NCBI GenBank assembly: GCA_016717855.1
Contig: JADKEV010000077.1
Location: 1 to 15,768, forward strand
DNA: 15,768 nucleotides
DNA from: Betaproteobacteria bacterium
GTDB taxonomy: Bacteria > Pseudomonadota > Gammaproteobacteria > Burkholderiales > Casimicrobiaceae
Direction: 5' to 3'
Shown here: one piece after another, positions 6,945 through 15,150 of the stretch
Layout of the letters: every line of letters starts with the position of its first letter
Numbering within the stretch: position 1 is the stretch's first letter
The notes under the pieces: model-generated
Seen by the model: the letters and a program-made list of their open reading frames with translations, nothing else
Databases searched by the model: none
What the model was told of the DNA's origin: nothing
Position numbers and translations under genes: made by a program

Positions 6945-8279
6945 GCTCGATAATGAAGCGCCGCCAGAGGCACAGTGCGTGCCTGCGCGTCGAACTTGGC
7001 GTCCAGTTCATCGTCGGTCATGGGTCTCGCGATGCTGCCGCGCGCATGGGCGATATGGGAACGGATACACGCTCCGCTCGCGAGCGTCACCTCGGCGATC
7101 GCCTCGTCGCGCCGGAGCGCGGGATCGGCGACCGCCGATATGCGCGCCCGCAATGCCGCGACGGCGGGATCGTCGATGCAGTCCTGGCGCAACTGCGCGA
7201 TGCCCGCGGACCGCTGCACAAGCGTCGCGGCTGCCCAATGGAACAGGCTGATTTGCGCGTCCACCGGCGAATTCGGCTCGCGCCGGCCCGGTCGGGTCCA
7301 ACGCAAGCGGATGGACGGTGAGCGTCACAGCCGCGAGGTGCCGCGTCAGCGAGGCCGGCCCGCGATCTCGGAGACAGGCGTCGATCGCCGGATGCGCGAC
7401 GATGCCCGCGGGATACGGCTAGTAGGCATTCGCCAGCAGCTCGAAATGCCGGCCCAGGCCGTCGACGGCGCGGTCAGGAGATCGCCGCCGCTGCCGGAAC
7501 GTCGACGAAGCCCTTGGGCGCTTCCAGCGCATTGTCCGTGCACGACAACCCGCCGGCGGCGAGCATGGCCGCGGACACACCGTTGCGCGCCGCGTGCGCC
7601 GGAATGAAGAACGCCGCCATCGCGCCATGCGTGGCGCGGAAGCCCGCGGCCTGCGCCGCGGCAAGGCCGAGCGCCCAGCGCATTCTCTGCTCGTCGAGTC
7701 GCAGCAGGTTACCGAGAGCGGCCGCGGCGCCGATCGGTCCGGTGATGCCGGTGACGAAGAGTCCGAGATTGGCCCGCGCCGGCGGCAGCAACAGGACGTT
7801 GCTCATCCGGCACTCGATCTCGATGCCCAGCGCCAGCGCGGTGACGAAGTCCTCGCCCGAGACCGCCTGCTTTTCGCAGAAGGCGAAGAGGGCCGCCGCC
7901 ACCGGGCCGGTCGGATACGTCACGGTTGCCAGATGGGTGTCGTCGAACGAGAGTTAACGGTGGAGCTCAGGCAATTGAGAAATGCCGCGCTCGCGATATG
8001 CGTGCGTCGCCCATGCCCGATGATCGATGCCTGCGGGTTTCCACCGCCTCGGCGTCGGCAGTGACCACCAATCGCGACCGCGGGGTCGCGGCAGCCACCC
8101 ACGCACCCCATCCAGTTCAGGAACGCGCGCGCGGCCTCCGCCCGCACTTCTTCTGGCAAGCAACGCAAAGCGCGCATGCGTGGCGAAAGCGGCAAGCTCG
8201 CGCGTGATCGCGCGTGCGGAGCCGCGCGCCGGTCGCCGAAGTCGCTGCGGAACTCACGCTGGCTCTTGTCGTCGTTCAT
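6945..8279 (-). CDS. MmgE/PrpD family protein (frameshifted, with an amber codon)
   Basis: Member of the 2-methylcitrate dehydratase PrpD/immune-responsive gene 1/MmgE fold family: dehydratases, decarboxylases or isomerases of hydroxy-acids. ATG at 8277-8279 (MNDDKSQREFRSDF) lies 8 nt after the amidohydrolase stop. LPEEVRAEAARAFLNWMGC is the normal N-terminal pattern. After several shifts between 7930 and 8110 the reading resumes with NPQASIIGHGRRTH and ASAAFLNCLSSTVNS. The longest clean stretch, 7474-7923, has YPTGPVAAALFAFCEKQAVS, GEDFVTALALGIEIECRMS, GLFVTGITGPIGAAAALG and FRATHGAMAAFFIPAHAARN. The conserved KPYPAGIVAHPAID signature is present, but its lysine codon is TAG (7419-7421), a substitution rather than an indel. 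The C-terminal lobe lies at about 6980-7280 in a different frame (RDEAIAEVTLASGACI, MTDDELDAKFDAQA). The stop is uncertain because competing frames run into the hairpin at 6920-6940, so the left end is approximate. Confidence 0.87.
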
Positions 8280-8287
8280 CGTTCGCG

Positions 8288-9377
8288 TCAAGCCGCTGTC
8301 GCGCGATCGCCGATCTGTTGCAGCGCCGGCGGGCAAGCAGATCCGGCATGCCGTCGGTAGAACAGATCGCTGCGCTCCTCCGGCGACAGCGCCGGGTAAC
8401 GAGCTTGAACGCGTTCCAGGCTCGATGTGCCGCAGGACTGCTGGTCGACCGGAAATTGCTTTCGAACATGCAGCGCCCCGCGTGCCGGGCGCGTCGTGCA
8501 GACGTCGATCAGGGGCTGCCAGGCTTGACCAGCTCGGCCGACCTGGCGGGCATTTCGCGTTCCTCAGATCGAAACCGAAGACCGGCATGCCCATGCCTCC
8601 GAGCTTCACGTAGACGCTGATCCCTCGCGGCCAGTTCGCGCGGTCCTGGGTCCAGCGGGCGAGAACCGCGGCGCGCTTGGACCTGGGCTCGCCGACGCCG
8701 ATGACCCCGCCCCACATGGTCCAGCACGATAGCGGTGTCCGGAAGGCATCCGCCAGATCGATCAGTTCGCCCAACTGGTGGTGGTAGATCATGCGTCGTA
8801 ACCAGCCCGGACGGGCCAGGCCGGGCAGATCCCTTCCTGAATGACGGGTCGGCCATCAAGTGGGGCTTGGGCGGCACCTTGATGAACCGTCCGACCAGTC
8901 CATCGGCATGCGCGGTGTGATGGCGGATCCCGCGCAGCCGTCCCTTGCCGCCGTCAGATGTGCGTCCGAGAACTTCTTCGACGGCATCGCCCTGCCACGT
9001 CAGGTCGGCATGCGCAACGATGCCGGCGGCCACCTGGCAGCAGGCCCTCCGGGGCTTTCCGTCAGTGTTCAGCGATGTCGATAATCCGATCGGCCTCACC
9101 GACCGGCCGCAGCGCTTCCGGGGCCGGTCTGGCGCCACCGCCCCCGTAGCCCTACGTAGACCGTGCCCGGATGATCCGATGCCCGCTGCCGACGTCGCGC
9201 TGAAGGTCGCGCGGTAAGTTGGCGTCGGTCGCCCCGCCGTACAGATGATGGTGCGCGTCGACAATCAGGCAGGCCGGACTCAGCGCTTGTTCCCGGGCGA
9301 GCGGGCAAGCCAATCCTGCAGCGCCAGGTGGTCCTCGGATAGCTGCCGCGGTAGGTGGATGGCGCGTCGTCGTGCAT
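8288..9377 (-). CDS. Amidohydrolase family 2, TIM-barrel metal-dependent hydrolase (frameshifted)
   Basis: Predicted metal-dependent hydrolase of the amidohydrolase-2 type (COG3618-like), whose members open lactones or hydrolyse ring and amide compounds in the cytoplasm. ATG at 9375-9377 (MHDDAPSTYRGSYP) lies 12 bp after the Bug 3 stop. Two early shifts reveal EDHLALQDWLARSP and EQALSPACLIVDAHHHLYGG, the typical lead-in to the first-strand HxH metal motif. Later pieces in alternating frames are NLPRDLQRDVGSGHRIIR, EALRPVGEADRIIDIAE, AGIVAHADLTWQGDAVEEVL, RLRGIRHHTA, YHHQLGELIDLADAF, DTAIVLDHVG with the metal/catalytic Asp-His region, VYVKLGGMGMPVFGFDLRN and the near C-terminal MFESNF. The end is about QQIGDRATAA with TGA at 8288-8290. 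Restored length is around 360 residues. More than ten indels are needed, so residue-level reading is limited. The substrate may be a lactone given the oxidoreductases around it, but this is inference. Confidence 0.87.
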
Positions 9378-9389
9378 GTGGTCGCGAAG

Positions 9390-10367
9390 TCAGTTGGTTG
9401 GCGCCGCTGGCCGACCGATGATCGGGCGCCACTTTTCGACTCTCCGGACTGCACCAGCGCCTTGGTCGCTGCCGGTGTGGTACGGCTTTCGACCTCGACA
9501 CCATCGCCAGCGCACGCGTCGCGAACTTTTCGTCGGCCAGCACTTCGTTCAGCGCGGCGTTGAGCCGGCACTCACCACCGCGGCCCGGTGTCCCTTGGCT
9601 GCCGCGATGAAAAACCCGTGTTGATTTCGGTCCCAGGAAGCGCCTCGGCCACCGTCGGCACCGCGGGCGCCAGCGCGCTGCGGCTGAGACCAGTGATCGC
9701 CAGCGCCAGGCGTGCCGTCCCTGCGCGTGGCGCGCACGTGGTGACCGAACACAGCATGAAGCTCACCTGGCCGCCCAGCGGGTCGGTGAGCGCCGCACTC
9801 TCACCCTTGTAGGGCGTGCACCGCGTCGGTCTTCGTGACGTTCTTCAGCAATTCGCCGCCCAGGTGCATCAGCTTGCCGATGCCGGCCGATCGAACTGGA
9901 ACTTGCCCGGCTGGCTGCGCATCATGCTCACGAGCTCGCGCGGGTCGTTCGCTTTCACATACTGCGGATTCGTCATCAGGACGGGGCCGACCTGGCCGAC
10001 CTTGCGGCCGACAAACTCCGGAGTCGTTGACCAGATCAAACAGCAGGCTCGCTGCTCATCGTGGCGTTAAGCGGATTGCGCCAGCGTGCTGAACAGCGGC
10101 GTGTAGCCGTTCGGCGCGGCCCGTACCACGACGCCGGCAGCCAGCGCCGTTCCCGCACCGGGCCGGTTCTCGGGAACGACGCGCTGTCCCAGGATCGCTC
10201 AGGTGTCGGCGACGATCCGCGCCAGCACGTCGGTGCCCCCGGCGGCGCAGGAATGACCAGCTGGATTGCCGGTTTCCGGGTAGTCCTGCGCGAGTGCCGG
10301 CGCGGTAAGGACGGCGCCGGCCAGGCCGATGGCGACGGCGACGGCGATGCGTTCGAGAAGATGTCAT
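9390..10367 (-). CDS. Bug/TctC-family periplasmic substrate receptor 3 (frameshifted)
   Basis: Third Bug receptor, about 325 residues restored. ATG at 10365-10367 (MTSSRT) leads, after one shift, into a clear signal peptide RIAVAVAIGLAGAVLTAPAL ending AQDYP. Then come NPAIQLVIPAPPG, a garbled GGTDVLARIVADTL-like stretch and a segment resembling AAGVVVRAAPNGYTPLFSTL. Downstream pieces in other frames are GFVGRKVGQVGPVLMTNPQ, NDPRELVSMMRSQPGKFQFD and MHLGGELLKNV. The later frames give VSFMLCSVTT, TARLALAITGLSRSALAPAV, PTVAEALPGTEINTGFFIAA and VLADEKFATRALAM. The last frame reads KWRPIIGRPAAPTN before TGA at 9390-9392. The order of pieces matches the Bug fold from the first lobe through the hinge to the C-terminal helix. 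The gene starts 14 bp after Bug 4 and ends 12 bp before the amidohydrolase ATG. About ten indels are needed. The ligand is unknown. Confidence 0.87.
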
Positions 10368-10381
10368 GGGTTTGTGCGCAA

Positions 10382-11352
10382 TCACCGGACGTGACCTTGT
10401 ACTTGGTGACGATCGGCCGCCACTTCTCGACTTCGCCCTTCACGAGCTTCTCGAATTCCTCGGGCGTCGATGGCGCCGCCGTCATGCCCAATGTCGCGAG
10501 CTTCTCGACATTCGCCTTGTCCCGACGAATTTCGCTCACCGTCTTGTTCATCTCGACGATGATCTCGCGCGGCAGCCTTCGGCCCTTCGATACCGGTCCA
10601 CGGCTGGGAGGAAAGTTGTAACCCTCCTCGATCAGGGTGGGATGTTCGGCAGTGCCGGATCGCGGTTGTCCCCGAAAATGGCCAGCACCTTGAGCTGGCC
10701 GGAGCGGATCTGCGGCATGAAATTGCCGGAGAGGGGACATGCCCGCGTCCAGGTGCTCGCCGAGCGAGGTCCTGCAGCACTTGCGGCGGACCGCGATACG
10801 GAATGATGTTGTAGTCGATTCCCGCGAGGTCCTGGAGCGCGAGCTGCGTCAGTGCGAATAGGTGCCGTTGCCGGGGCTGCCCATCTTCACCTTGCCCGGA
10901 TTGGCTTTCGCATACGCGACGAACCCTTGAAGGTGTTCACGTTCAGGCCCCGCCGGACGACCAGGACCGACGGGTCCTTGTTGGTCACGGAGATGAACGA
11001 AAGTCCGTGAGCGGGTTGTAGGGCAGCGACTTGAAAGTCAGCGTTGTTGGCCCGCCGGGCCGGGCGTGGTCACGATGAAGGTGTAACCGTCCGGCGCCGC
11101 CTTCGCGACCGACGCCTGGCCGATGTTGCCCGAGGCGCCGGTGCGATTTTTCGACGACGACGACATTGCCGTGCTTCTTCTGGATGCCCGCGGCGATGAC
11201 GCGCGACGACGTCGAAGCTGGAACCGGCGGGCCACGGCGACGATCATCATCGGCTTTCCATCGGCCACTTCGCATCCGCAAACGACAGTGGCGCCGCCAG
11301 CGCGGCGGCGGCGATCAGGACGACCCGGCGCCGATCAACAGGCGGCGGGCAA
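10382..11352 (-). CDS. Bug/TctC-family periplasmic substrate receptor 4 (frameshifted)
   Basis: Fourth Bug receptor, immediately upstream of Bug 3. The start codon is unclear because the signal peptide region is broken (RRRVVLIAAAALAAPLSFAD is readable near 11255-11310). An AAGGAG site at 11374-11379 places initiation at roughly 11350-11368; a TTG at 11350-11352 is one candidate. Mature-protein pieces are DGKPMMIVAVARP, FDVVARVIAAGIQKKHGN, VVVVENRTGASGNIGQASVA and KAAPDGYTFIVTTPGPAG, then TLTFKSLPYNPLTDF. Next are NTFKGFVAYAKANPGKVKMG, SPGNGTYSHLTQLALQDLAG and IPYRGPPQVLQDLA. The last clean frame has PTLIEEGYNFPP, REIIVEMNKTVSEIRRDKAN and VEKLATLGMTAAPSTPEEFE, ending WRPIVTKYKVTS, with TGA at 10382-10384 reached by one shift. 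Two different Bug genes in tandem suggest two ligands, or a duplicated receptor that diverged. Confidence 0.86.
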
Positions 11353-11373
11353 GATTGCGTTCGTCGGCGTTGG

Positions 11374-11379
11374 CTCCTT
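11374..11379 (-). promoter_or_regulatory. Shine-Dalgarno site of Bug receptor 4
   Basis: AAGGAG on the minus strand, about 36 bp after the aldehyde dehydrogenase stop. No ATG or GTG stands at the right distance downstream; ACG occurs 9 nt away, so the start codon may have been misread. It shows that Bug 4 has its own initiation site. Confidence 0.5.
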
Positions 11380-11414
11380 GAGTGCTGGTGGTTTACTGCG
11401 GCGGCACTGGCCGT

Positions 11415-12853
11415 TCAGTTGAGGACGAAGAACCGTTCCTCGGTCATGTCGCGGATCGCGAATTTCCGGCCCCTCCCGGCCGATGCCGCTGTCCTTCACC
11501 CCGCCGTACGGCATCTGGTCCGAGCGCCAGCGCGACGTCCCATTGACGATCACGCCGCCGGTGCGGATCGTCTTGATCGCGGACAGGGCCAGGGCTAGCG
11601 AGTTGGTGTAGATCACTGCAGGCCGAACGGGCTGTCGCTGATCGCTGCGAAGAGCGGCGCGAGTTCCTCGTACGGCTGGATCGTCAGGGCGGGCCCGAAG
11701 ATCTCCTCGCGCACGGCCTCCATGTCGGGCTTGACGTTGGTGAGGACCATCCCGTCGAGCTGCGCGCCCTGCCGCTTGCCCCCGCGCAGCAGCCGCGCTC
11801 CGGCGGCGACGGCGCGCTCGACCACGCCCTCGACCCGGATGGCGGCCTGCTCGTCGATCAGCGTGCTGACCTCGGTCGCCATGTCCATTGGATCGCCGAA
11901 GCGGATAGTGTCCATCTCGCGGCCACACGGCCTCGGCAAAGCCTTCGAATACCTGCTTCTGCACGAAGACATTCTGGACGGAAACGCAGCTCTGGCCGGC
12001 GAGCGCCACGGCATTGCGCGCGCACGCCTTCGGCGGCGGCAGCGAGATCGGCATCGCCATGGACGAAGGTCGGTCCGACGCCGCCCAGCTCGAGGGCGAC
12101 GCGCTTCATGCCGATAGCGTTGCGGATGATCTTGCCCACGCGGATCAGGCCGGTGAAACTCACGAAGTCCACGCGAGGATCGCTGACCAGCTGCGGCGCG
12201 ATAGCATCGCCATAGACGGCGTTGATCGCGCCGGGAGGCACGCCGGCTTCGATGAAGGCTTCGACGAACTTGTGCACGCACAGCGACGCCTTTCGGCGAC
12301 GGTTTCAGTACACGCTGTTTGCCGGCGGCGAGCGCCGAGCCCGAGCCTGGGCAGCCAGATTCACGGGACCGTTGAAGGGCGTGATCGCGGCGACGACGCC
12401 GACCGGAAAGCGCATGACCATCGCGATCGTGCCGGCGCCAATGGCGCTGGCATCCATCCGGATGTGCTCGCCCTGGATGCGCACGGCTTCTTCCGCGCAC
12501 AGGCGCAGCGTATCGGCCGAACGCTGGGCTTCGAACACGCAGTCGCGCAGCGCCTTCCCGCTTTCGAGCGCCATGACACGCCCGATCTCGTCGCTGCGGG
12601 CGGTCACGACGTCGGCAACACGGCGCAGCAGCGCCGCGCGCTCGTAGCCCGGCATCGCCGCCATGACGTCCTTGGCCTGGTGCGCGGCGGCGAGGGCGTC
12701 GTCGCAGTCCCGGCTGGTCGAGACCGGCGCATGGGCGACGACATCGCCGCGGTAGGGGTCGCGGACCTCCTGGAAGTTCTCCGCGTCGCGCCAGGCGCCG
12801 CCGATCCGGGCACGAATTCTCTCCGCTTCTTTGCTGTCTTTCCGGGCATCCAC
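11415..12853 (-). CDS. Aldehyde dehydrogenase family protein (frameshifted)
   Basis: NAD(P)-dependent ALDH of about 480 residues, oxidising an aldehyde to the acid. GTG at 12851-12853 is preferred because AAGGAG lies 8 nt before it; the in-frame TTG at 12859 is too close to that site. The frame is clean to about 12305: RDPYRGDVVAHAPVSTS, GYERAALLRRVADVV, VMALESGKALRDCVFEAQRS, MVMRFPVGVVAAITPFNGPV. After a break come KPSPKG (cofactor binding), MHKFVEAFIEAGVPPGAINA, VYGDAIAPQLVSDPRVDFVS and FTGLIRVGK (usually FTGS). The general-base Glu lies in RVALELGGVGPTFVHGDADL. The nucleophile Cys is in AGQSCVSVQNVFVQKQVFEG, one frame away. Then come DTIRFGDPMDMATEVSTLID, VREEIFGPALTIQPY and SDSPFGLQ, a shift near 11613, VIYTNSLALALSAIKTIRTG and PYGGVKDSGIGREGPE, ending TEERFFVLN with TGA at 11415. 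The sequence resembles the lactaldehyde/phosphonoacetaldehyde type; the exact substrate is not readable. Confidence 0.91.
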
Positions 12854-12906
12854 GATCAAGGCTCCTTCTGGCTATGTGCGAGGGGCGCGACCGCGCGCCC
12901 GCCGGT

Positions 12907-13775
12907 TCATGCGGCGTCTTCCGCCTTGTAGACGTCGACGGTCAGGCGCGGCAGCGTGGCGAAATCGATCGGGGGCTGCCAGTTGTCGGCGAGCCGGATG
13001 TTCCGGTCGACCTCTTCGGGCCAGCGCATGCCGATGAGCGCGGAGTGGACGCGCGAGTCGGCCAGCACGAACTTGAGGCTCACCTCGTACAAGTCCCGCG
13101 CCGCCTGCCACTCCGGCGCGAGGTAGCCGGCCGCCCGCTGCAGGACGCCCGAGGTCATCGTGCGCATGGTCACGACACCGGCGCCTGCCTTGGCGGCCTC
13201 GATGAGGAAATGACGCGCCGCGGCCTGGTAAATGGGTTGTACGCGATCTGCGACGTCGAACTCCGGATGCGGCAGAACTGAAGAGCCGTCCAGGGGCTCC
13301 TCCGTGGTGATGCCGATGAACCGATCTTTCCGCATCGCGCAGCTCGCGCAGGGCGTCCAGCGGCCCGCCATGCACGATGTGTTCCGTATTCCGCGACGGG
13401 GCATCCGGCCGTGCACCTCACGACGTCTGATGGTCCGGACTGCAGGCGCTGAGGTTTGCTTTACCGCACGCTGGCGACAGACCGCCTGCCGGTTGAGCTC
13501 GAACCAGACCTCTGTGGGCGAGCACGCACTCGTGGCGCGTCTTCACCACTTCGCCGATTAGCGTCTCCTGTGGCACCCGTCCCGTAAGCCGGCGCGGTAT
13601 CGGTGCGTAGTTGATGCCGAGGTCGAGCGCGCGATGGATCGTCGCGATGGCGATCCGGCGGCCCTCGATCGAGAACGGATCCAGCCGTTCGCCCGGTCCA
13701 CGCTGCCGAAGGGCGAGGCGCCCAGTGCGATGCGCGACACGTCGAGACCGGTCCGGGCTGGTTTCTCTTTTCCAT
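12907..13775 (-). CDS. Aldo/keto reductase (frameshifted)
   Basis: NAD(P)-linked aldo/keto reductase of roughly 290 residues, first gene of the minus-strand operon. ATG at 13773-13775 (MEKRN) follows AAAGGA. Restoring indels gives GLDVSRIALGASPFGSVDRA, IATIHRALDLGINY, then DTAPAYG with the catalytic Asp and Tyr in a second frame, and ETLIGEVVKTRHECVLA. The middle (13390-13500) is badly scrambled. It recovers with IVHGGPLDALRELRDA, RFIGITTEEPLD, HPEFDVA, IAYNPF and YQAAARHFLIEAAKAGAGVV. From about 13250 the frame is clean through TMTSGVLQRAAGYLAPEW, VSLKFVLADSRVHSALIGMR and WPEEVDRNI, ending YKAEDAA and TGA at 12907. The SALIGM segment is the family's conserved region before the cofactor-binding loop. 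Relatives include D-threo-aldose/L-fucose dehydrogenase-like enzymes, so it could oxidise a sugar or hydroxy-aldehyde, but this is not proven. Confidence 0.87.
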
Positions 13776-14093
13776 CGTCCTTTCCGGTCCTCCGGCGCGC
13801 CTGGCCTGGATAGGCCGGCGCGTGGAATGCATGGGGCACTTGGGGACAATCTGCCAAACAATTTAATGAGCTGACAGCTATGGTGTGTAGTCCTTTTTTT
13901 GGCCGCAGGGTAGCTCTGGATGTGTGCGTGCTGGACACTGGGGAGGCAGAACATTAACAACGCCCCGGAGGCGGGCGAGGTCATCCCGGTGGCGCGCATG
14001 ACCGGATGTTGGGCCGATGATCCCGGGCCGGCCCTCGAGGAGACAGGCTGGGTGGCAACGCGCCGCGGTTAGAGCGCCATACGAGACCGAGAA
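13776..14093. promoter_or_regulatory. Divergent intergenic region between the catabolic operon and lysR
   Basis: About 318 bp without a gene that I can support. It should carry the promoter of the minus-strand operon and that of the LysR gene, plus the LysR binding site. The only AT-rich patch is 13847-13900, ending in a run of seven T (13894-13900). In it a weak minus-strand promoter can be drawn: TACACA (13884-13889), 18-bp spacing, TAAATT (13860-13865), each 4/6 to consensus. The rest is GC-rich, with a short inverted GGCC-TGGATA-GGCC at about 13803-13816. I could not fix a convincing LysR T-N11-A box. Confidence 0.45.
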
Positions 14094-15013
14094 ATGCGAA
14101 CGCCATCGCACCGAACAATCCACACTTCGACCTAGTGGATCTGCGCCTTTTCGTGAAGGTCGCGGAAGCCGGAAGCCTGACCCGCGGCGCGCAAAGGTCC
14201 CTTCCTTTTTTGTCCTCGCGGCGGCCAGCCTGCGCATCAAGAGTCTCTGAAAAGCAGTTGGCTGCGGCTGTCTATCAGCGCAGCGCGGCGTGTCGCCGAC
14301 TGCAGGCGGGGGAAGGCTTCCTGAACTCGCCGGAAGGTGCTGCAGGAGATCGATCTGCAGGGCGAGATGCAGCCTTCTCCCGGGGGTGCGCGGCAACGTC
14401 AGGCTGTTCGCCAACGCCGCCACGGCGATTTCCGAGCGTTGCCGGCGGTGCTCGCAGAAGTTCTTCGCGATCTGACGACGTGATCGCGGTCGATCTGCGG
14501 AGCGGCCTAAGCGCGGGATCGTGCGCGCCGATGCACGAGGGATCTGCCGATATCGGCGTCGCCTGCGCCTAGCTCGTGCGCTCGACGGGCCCGAGACCCT
14601 GCCCTACAAGAAGGATCGCCTGGTCCTGGCGGTGCCCTTCGACCATCCGCTGGCCGTCGTGCCCTGCATCCAGTTTGCCGACGCGCTCGACTACGATTTC
14701 ATCGGCCCTGGATTCCCCACAGCGCGACGCACGCGTTCCTGAGAATGAGGTGACCCTGCTGGAGCGCGGAATCCGGCACGGATCCAGGTCGGCAGCTTCG
14801 ACGCGATGTGCCGGGATGACTGGAGGCGGGCGTCGCATCGGCGTGCTTCCCGCAAAATGTCGGCGCGACGGCATCGGGTCGATCCGGATCAAGACGATCC
14901 AGCTGTTCTCGACGAATGGGCGATGCGCGAGTTACGCATCTGCGTGCGCAGCCGCGCCGAACTGCCGGTCTTCGCCCGGTGGGTTGATCGACTTCATCCT
15001 GCAGAGCCCCTGA
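14094..15013 (+). CDS. LysR-family transcriptional regulator (heavily frameshifted)
   Basis: Winged-helix regulator of about 300 residues, transcribed away from the operon, a position typical of LysR proteins that control the divergent genes and sense a pathway intermediate. A start at ATG 14094 needs one indel to reach the clear helix-turn-helix frame PHFDLVDLRLFVKVAEAG then SLTRGAQRS; GTG at 14135 is the first usable start within that frame. AAASLRIKSLEKQLG (recognition helix) and RGVSPTAGG follow in another frame. Effector-domain pieces are EALPAVLAE-like, EGSADIGVA, PETLPYKKDRLVLAVPFDHP and FADALDYDFIG, then a segment like NEVTLLERGIRH, IQVGSFDAMC, GVGIGVLPAK and WAMRELRICVRSRAELPVFA, ending LIDFILQSP with TGA at 15011-15013. 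Order and length match the family. More than ten frame changes are needed, the highest density in the window, so functional integrity cannot be judged. Confidence 0.85.
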
Positions 15014-15150
15014 TACCCACGCCGCCCGGCCTCGTTTCGAGGCTTCAAAAGCACGTCTTCGTGAATGGCAAATTACCGCGCGTTCCTACGTGGCGGTCGA
15101 AGCAAGCGTCCCCAGCAGAAGGGACCGCGCTGTCCCTATCAGGAGCAGGA
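15014..15150. other. Short gap between lysR and the enoyl-CoA hydratase gene
   Basis: 137 bp. It contains the ribosome site AGGAG at 15141-15145 for the next gene. I see no convincing promoter or hairpin, so the enoyl-CoA hydratase gene may be read together with lysR. Confidence 0.4.
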
